Of a stretch of DNA of 64,000 nucleotides, positions 57,472 to 64,000 are shown one piece after another (position 1 is the stretch's first letter; every line of letters starts with the position of its first letter). The notes under the pieces were generated by a model that searched no databases, was not told where the DNA came from, and was given only the letters and a program-made list of their open reading frames with translations. This DNA is from Persicaria tinctoria (Eukaryota > Streptophyta > Magnoliopsida > Caryophyllales > Polygonaceae), in the NCBI GenBank assembly GCA_037127255.1, contig JBANSL010000003.1, positions 47,803,814 to 47,867,813 of the forward strand. The letters run 5' to 3'. Position numbers and translations under genes: made by a program.

Positions 57472-59544
57472 TGTTGTGAGCTGAATCTGCCATATTTTAC
57501 AGTAACTTTTATATCGATTTCTGCATACATTGCATTCATTTGGGCTAAGATAGTACATAACCTATGTAGTTTATGTTTATTTGCCAAATTATGGAATCTA
57601 CACCAGTTTCTGTTTAAATCGCAGAATTCGAGGCGTTTTACAGCAATTCTAAGGAAGGTCGGAAAAGCTCGGAAAACAGCTACAGAAGTCCAAAGTCAAA
57701 GCAGCAACAGAACCAGTCGAATCGAGCCGAGAAACCAGACTACTCGACCTCGGGTAGCCCTTACTCGATCTCGACAAAGTATGTCCGAGCACAGCTTATC
57801 GACCAGGAGCAACGTCGAGAGCCAGACCACCCGACTTCCGGACCCAACTCGATCTCGACAAAACTTGGTCGAGATCGACGAAGCCCAGCGCCACACCCGG
57901 AGTCGAGGAGAGAACTGATCGAGAAGCCGAGGACAAGGACGCCGAGGACAACCCTACTCGATCTCGACAAGCTTCTAGTCGAGATCGACAAGCCCCACAA
58001 CGCCAGTCTGAGTCCATGCCGAGGAGAAGCTGCTCGACCAGAGAAGGCCACACCCTACTCGACCTCGACGAGCCCTTGTCGAGATCGACGAGCCCTGAGT
58101 CCAGATCCGAGCCTGTCGAGTAGAGACACCCGAGAAGGCCACACCCTACTCGACCTCGACGAGCCCTTGTCGACATCAACGACATCGTGAGTCATGTCCG
58201 AGTCTGTCGATGACCAGCTAGCCGAGACAACGAAGCCGAGCCAGTCAACCCTACTCAAGATCGACTAGACCTTTGTCGAGATCGAGTAGACCTCCAGAGC
58301 CGCGTTACTCGGTTCGACGAATCCTACTCGACTTGGGATTGCTTGGGCGTGAAGATTGCTGATTCTATCCGAAAATATCAAGATCTACCATGAAGAAAAA
58401 AGTTATATCCATTGAAGACATTTTAGATATATTTCCTATTTTAGATTTAATTCCTTTATGTCTTTTATTTGTCATTAAAGTTTTAGATATAGTTTTAGAT
58501 ATAGATATAGATATTCTATCCTTGATTTGCAACGATTAGAAGGCTATAAATAAAGCCCATGGGGCTTAGTTTTATTCATTCAATTTTCAGTAGGAGAAGT
58601 AGTTGTAGAGAGAGAAAGAGAGAGTGAGCGGCCGATTGGAGTTGTGAAGCGAGAGCGGAGTTGGCTTCAAGCGGTTGTAAACTTTGGTTTATATTTATGC
58701 AAGTTGTTTCTTTTCAATCAAAGATGTCTGAGTTTGCGATGAGGCGCGAGTAGTCAACCCACTTCTAGGGTTGGGGCGAGCCCGATGATAGCCATGCATA
58801 ATTGATGTAAAAATCCGACCTTTATCATGTTTTGAGCATTTTCCTACTTGTTGATGTGTTTATTGCCCATCTAATGGAGATCCATGCTAACAACTTGGAT
58901 TATAAACATAAAATCGGTAAAGACAATTAGGGTTTCTTGAGAGAGTTGTCTAATTGTTGGAAAAGGCGAAAGCTTAATCCTTTAATGCGATTCACATGAT
59001 TATCTGTTTTGTTCTACCTTATGCATGCTTGGTTATTGTCGTTGCAAACCACAATCTTGGAAGTTCTTTTACATTAAGTTTAAAGTTCGAAATCCCAAAG
59101 CCTTTGCATTTATTTAATTTTCGTTTTACTCCCTGCCCTTATCGATCTCGACCAAACCCTGGTCGACCTCGACTACTGATCTTCGACCCAAAGTCGTCGT
59201 AGCTTTTCCTGTGCAGGTACTCGACCAAGGCCAACTCGACCTAGACGAAGGCTACTCGATATCGAGTAGAGCCTTGTCGAGATCGACCACCCCTTGCCAA
59301 GAGCTGCTTCCCTGTTCGACTGTCCGATCTTCTGTCGAGCTGCTGTACTCGAGATCTAGGACCCTGTTGTCGACTTCTGACCGTGAGATTCCACCGCTGC
59401 CTAGGATCCGCTGACACGCTTCCTCGTGGATCGATCCTGACTTCCCGCTGCTACATCAGGAGGAGGTCTTGTAATTATTTGCGTGGGCAGAATCTGGTTT
59501 GATTTATTTTGTTATATTTCATACTCGATTTCCTCCCTACAACA
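57472..59544 (+). repeat. 3' LTR of element C (2073 bp)
   Basis: Same ends as the 5' LTR. Palindromes lie at about 57740-58295 and 59145-59375, and the TATA box is near 58545. It ends CTACAACA followed by the ACACA target duplication. Confidence 0.92.
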
Positions 59545-61904
59545 ACACACATAACCGCAGCACCAACTACGAGCAACTCCCGAGCGCCCTTCCCCCGAAC
59601 TCTTCTATTTACCGTGAGCTGTCCCGAATGCCACAGTGCCTTCTCCTCCATCCTGGTACGTCGGCAGCAGAGACCACCACTTCCTCCGACGAAGGCGAGG
59701 CCGATCCGAGCACCCAGGCGCTGTCCGAGCCACCGACGAGTCTCTCTTCCCCTGATTTCACCCAGCGCCCGCGGTAAGCCTCCCTCTTCCTTATTTTGTT
59801 CAGAAACACCATAAAGTCTACCTTTTTTTACCTCCCTCCTTCGACCCAGGCCGAGCAAGCACATCCCTAGTCTTTGGCGAGCCCCAATCGAACCTTCGAC
59901 GAGCATCAAAACCTCAAACCCTCGGTGAGCTTTCAAACCTCCTTCATTTCCTCGGCTTGGAATTCAGTTTACTTTTTCTGTTTAAATGGTCGGAGAGAGG
60001 TAAGAGCGAGTAGGAGAGAGACGAGCGAGCTCGAGCTCCGACGAGCTCGAGAACGCGAGGGGCGAGCGCGGGTGGGAGAGAAAGCTCGAGAGGGAGAGGG
60101 TACTAGTGCGAGTCTGCGAGAGCTGTAAGGTTGGGAGAGAGAGGAAGCGAGATGGGCAGGCGAGGCTGAGAGAGAGAGCACTGGGAGCTGAGGCCGGAGG
60201 TGCGAAGGCGGCGGGAGCAAACCAGGGCGAGCGGGGATGGGAATTGGGAGGAAGAAGAAACTGACGGGGCAAGCAGTGGGCCCTCTTTGTTATTTTATTT
60301 CTCCCTTGAAGATCCGAAAGCCTGGGAGAGAAATGGAGGAGTGGTTGGGCCGGATATGGGTAACTGGGTTTGGGCCTGATTTTTTTGGGTGATTTATGAT
60401 AAAATGAATTATTGTGTTTTAAGAGCCAACATATAATTTTGATATCAGTTGAAATATGTTATTAAATAAATGGATTATATATTAGGCCCCTTTTAAAATG
60501 TTGGGATTTAACGATATATTAATTGGAGTTAAATTGGAAAATATTTTTCAGAGGTCGGAAATTGATTTAATACTTTAAAAGAGGATTTTTGGGGAAATGC
60601 CCTAAACTTGTCGGAATTGTTTTGACAAATGAGTAACGAGCCGATTTAATAAGGTGATGTTTAAAAGTGGATTTTGGGCAAATTAGTAATTGAGAAAGCT
60701 ACTTTGGGCTATGATTTGATCTAACATGGAATTTAAAGAGTTTTGGAAAATCTTGGGAAATTAATTTACCTTACTTAACTTGGGAATAAATTTGATGACT
60801 TATGTGTGATATTACATGCTTTAAGTAACATTAGGAGTAGACTTATTTATATTACTTATATGTGTTAGGTGATCATCTGTGACATGTTGGCTTCTGTATA
60901 CCTAGTTGTTGCCTTTTGCTGTTCTGCACTCCCAGGTGAGTTCCTATATGAGCTCACTCAGATTCGAAAAGAGATCTCCCTGCTTGTAGCCATGTGCATA
61001 CTAGGTGCTTGCATTCATAATAAAGAATGCCATGTAGTATCCTGCTAGGATTGCACACATGATTGATCATTCGTTTACTCATTGCTTGTGTAAACAGAAC
61101 AGCCGTTATCTGTGAAGTAACTAGAGTCATTTCTAGGGTTATAGGACGACCTAGTCTCATCGGGTCCCGTCCTGAGTCAATCGAGTCATGAACTTCCTTA
61201 TATTATGAGATGCCTGCGAGCTTTATTGTGGATACGGGTTGGTCATGCGTGCCACCCGATGATAATGGAATGCATTCACGAGCTGGCCAGTCTCCGCCCT
61301 ATCGGAAGGGGGTGGAGGTAAGAGAGGGATATACCACTTGGTATTCGGTGCTAAGGCCTTATTATAGTTACGCACTTGATCTTAGGGGCATGTTAGTGTG
61401 TTAACATTCCGTCTTGCATCTAGAAGCATGTTTATCAGGACTAGCGTGTGTATGTGTCTGCTTGTTTGGGACTATATTGCGTAGGGCTTCGATCTGACAC
61501 CGCCCCGCATACATTTTTTTATGTTTGTTTTGCAGCATTATTGTTCCTTGCTTCTGTGACGTGGGAACTCTCTTGGGCGCTTGCAAAGAAATGGTCTAAC
61601 CTTAGATTTCGATAAATACACTTATTGATTTTGTTTTGACCCGGCTCAACCGTGGCACCCTCTTGTATTGTACCTTGGTTCTACTATCTGAATGACTGTT
61701 GGTTTTCTACGCTTAGACTTATGACAGCCACAAGGGACTTCCCCGGGGATTCCAACGATCCCTTCGAATTTTGGGTATGAAATCCCACTTCAAAATGTTA
61801 GGTGAGAATTTCAAACCTTCAACCTGTACTCGGAGAGCAAGGTCCTAACGAGCGATTTCATCCCTCGAAACGTAACCCGGGAATCATAATCCTGGGCCGT
61901 TACA
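59545..61904 (+). repeat. Element D LTR, third piece (U3 remainder, R and U5)
   Basis: It continues the D LTR after element C and ends CCTGGGCCGTTACA, directly before a primer-binding site. The pieces together give an LTR of about 3.2 kb, in the range of Tekay/Del chromoviruses. The part 59990-60290 is a purine-rich, GC-rich strand (GAGAGGGAGAGGG type) that yields spurious open frames on both strands. No coding gene. Confidence 0.65.
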
Positions 61905-63871
61905 AAGATGGTATCAGAGCCAGGTTATGCAAACCGAGTATGATAGGTTGAAGTGGTTTTGAAAATTACCCAAGGTTTTGAAATGTTTTTTCAAAATGTT
62001 TTAGAAAGGGCAAAATTAATTTAATATGGCTAACTCAAATGGACTAAATATGAACATGACTAAATAAATCCGGTAATCAAACAAAGGGAAACGAAGGGGT
62101 AGTGAAGGCGCTAGACCATCCCTATTGGATGTAGCTGGGAACGGGTAGACGAAATATAACTTGTTCTTTACAGATAGGCTTACAAGACTCCACGGGATTG
62201 CGCCGTAGGGGCTGGAGTGGCGAGTTAGGTAGAGACCATGAGGTTTTGCCCCTCCAGTCAGCCGCCTCTTGAAGGCCGGCCTTAGGATAGCTTGATTGTT
62301 GATTGTTATGTGCTGAGTGTTGTATGCTTAAATTGGAGACTTGGTTGATATTCTTGATTATGAATCATGTGTTAAATGCCTACTTGAATGGAATAGCGGG
62401 GGAGACCTTATGCCATTATAGAGTCAGGATTCCAGTCCTCGTGGGATCGCCTTTGACCTCTTAAGCGTGACTACTTTCTTCTTCGGCCTTCTTTTCCTGA
62501 CCCACTAAACGTCTTTATTGAGTTTTTCTTCCGATGTCGGCCTGATATACGGGTAACCATATTTGAGGTTGTATTAGAGTACGCTACTACCTGAGCCCTT
62601 TTCTACCCTACTCGAGAGTTACACGAATATTTCACGGGAAACAAGTCATGGGGTTCATGGAAGTGAGTCAGAGCCGCCCTTGTAGATCTCCGTCGAGTTA
62701 TCTTAGTTTCTTCGTCCATGATTGTATGATTCTATATGTACTACCCCATAGACTTGCAGGTTGATCCGTAGTGTGAAATTATGCCTACATGTCTTGATGT
62801 CCATGTTTAGCCATTGTTTAGATCAGTATTACATTTGTTATGCCCCCATATCATCCCAACATGATCTACTTAGTATATGCATTGTTATACTAAGGCTCGA
62901 ATGAATGTGTCATATGTTAGTAAACTGCATGATCGATGTCCTCTCTGCAAATAGGCTCATGATAGTGTGCTTATTCCATTCTGATATCCTTATAGAGTTA
63001 TTTACTTGGTGGGTGTATGTTACAACTTGATGTTCAACCCGATTCATATGATGCCTAGTTTCCAAAATGCTTATCCAATTGTCATGATATGATGACCTCC
63101 ATGCCTCTCAGATACTTTCATGAATATATGACCTGACACGCCGCACGAGCACACACCACGATAATTCCTGGTTTTGTATATGCATGACTCGACATGATGT
63201 GTTATTCCCAACATATATTGTGATGTTGATCCTTAATGTGGATTTGTGGTTGTATATCATTATGTATCTATGCTTGGCCACCTTGTTTACGTCTTAGGTC
63301 ATACTTCGTTGTATTCATGTCAAACCCCCTATGCATGCACAACCTGATTTCATTGGTGCCTTGCATCGTCTTACTAATGATTGATTAAATGCATATGTCA
63401 CAAGTTACGAACTCGCATGATAGTCAGTGTCTCTTCTGGGTTAGGTTCATGATAGTGTGACCCTTAGCATGTCAGTTTTGCTCTCGTTACTCATCATGTA
63501 CTCATATGACGGTTAATTCCTAGCATGACTTATAATCCATCATCTGTGATGTTCTCTTGTTAACTCTATAAAGATACAAGTGTCTTATCATGTATCGCTA
63601 GAATCATGTAGGATCACGATGTGACTTGATATATCCTTGTGTTAAATACGTGCCCTGATTGTATACTGTCAATCTATACCTGTGTACTTGCATGCTTTAT
63701 ATTCACATGAAGTCGTGCTGCCTTAAGCTCATGTTGCCGTTTTCTCCATATTCTCCCTTGTCCTCATATGGTCAAGTTACGATTGGTTGACCCCTTAAAT
63801 GCATCCGTGCTAGTTGCCAAATGAACATGTAACCTATGTTGCATAGCCATGCATCTTATCATGTTAAAATA
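61905..63871 (+). mobile_element. Element D primer-binding site and leader
   Basis: TGGTATCAGAGCCAGGTT at 61909-61926 matches the complement of the initiator tRNA-Met 3' end. The following ~2 kb has no gag-like open frame on the plus strand, so the element is either non-autonomous (LARD-like) or has a long or decayed leader. The text is mixed non-coding with repeated TGATAGTGTG, CATGTCA and TTCATGATAG phrases. Confidence 0.65.
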
Positions 63872-63873
63872 TA

Positions 63874-64000
63874 CTCCCTCCGTTCAACAAAACTTGTCGT
63901 TTACTATTCATGCACGTTTTTTTAGAATGATAAAAACTATATAAAATATTCATTTTTTTTAAAAAAATTTTGAACAAGTTTGTACTTATTAATAATAACT
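63874..64000. mobile_element. Stowaway-like MITE, left end
   Basis: CTCCCTCCGTTC at 63874, preceded by TA (63872-63873), is the classic terminal inverted repeat and target site of Stowaway (Tc1/mariner-derived) elements. The element runs out of the window. Confidence 0.8.

Larger units (their letters stand above)
50720..59544 (+). mobile_element. Element C: complete non-autonomous Athila/Tat-like retrotransposon, 8.8 kb
   Basis: It has LTRs of 2062 and 2073 bp, perfect target duplication ACACA (50715-50719 and 59545-59549), primer site, gag, protease, a short 3' ORF, internal purine tract and PPT. The LTRs differ by a few percent by eye. Gag and protease carry a 5-bp insertion, a nonsense codon and a frameshift, and there is no reverse transcriptase, RNase H or integrase. 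Its LTR palindromes resemble those of B, but its post-protease ORF differs from A and B, so it belongs to another subfamily. Confidence 0.93.

Noticed and set aside
59475..60272. Arginine/serine-rich frames up to 153 codons on both strands
   Set aside because: They overlap each other in a GA/CT-rich strand of the D LTR; no domain, start context or splice logic.

Overview
The window is plant nuclear DNA, most likely from a eudicot, and almost all of it is nested transposable elements and their debris. I see no intact single-copy host gene. Evidence for a plant: plant-type Ty3/gypsy and Ty1/copia retrotransposons, a CACTA transposon, several Helitron ends with captured gene pieces, a TRIM, a Stowaway-type terminus, plastid-like DNA, and fragments of plant-type SEC8, IF-2, GH1 beta-glucosidase and DNAJB genes.

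Layout. 1-5883: right part of element A, a non-autonomous Athila/Tat-like gypsy element (gag, protease, integrase tail, 3' LTR), inserted in a decayed copia polyprotein (5884-8637) that ends in a 138-bp LTR (8635-8772). 8917-10134: a ~606-bp tandem duplication, then a MITE-like stretch and microsatellites. 10736-14343: unassigned T-rich DNA. 14347-21034: a CACTA element with TGT target duplications and exon-like pieces. 21035-22684: a Helitron 3' part carrying two SEC8-like exons. 22687-24085: microsatellite, degenerate repeats and unassigned DNA. 24100-25620: organelle-like mosaic. 25734-26174: LTR debris. 26430-27905 (minus): a DNAJB/HSP40 pseudogene whose 5' end is replaced by an antisense Athila-like LTR. 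28089-29407: gypsy pol tail, a 768-bp LTR and its flank.

29408-64000: one nested stack. The oldest layer is a ~3.2-kb LTR of element D (pieces 29408-29921, 50397-50719, 59545-61904), followed by an initiator-Met primer site and leader. Element B (29922-50396) and element C (50720-59544, ACACA target duplication) sit inside that LTR. The gag gene of B is itself split by an 11.4-kb insert (33427-44841) flanked by TACAC duplications and bounded by inverted TRIM LTR ends. The insert holds a TRIM, a Helitron (37469-42134) with U2AF35-, IF-2-, RPB5- and ORC5-like fragments, and the last three exons of a GH1 beta-glucosidase.

How it works together. A, B and C encode at most gag and protease plus, in A and B, a scrap of integrase. 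None has reverse transcriptase, RNase H or an integrase core, so all would depend on proteins from another element. The most unusual signal is a TCGA-NN-TCGA palindrome in dense clusters at the same four places of each element (LTR U3, LTR R/U5, gag-protease linker, post-protease region). It is read in all three frames where it is coding, and in the LTRs of B and C neighbouring units pair as hairpins.
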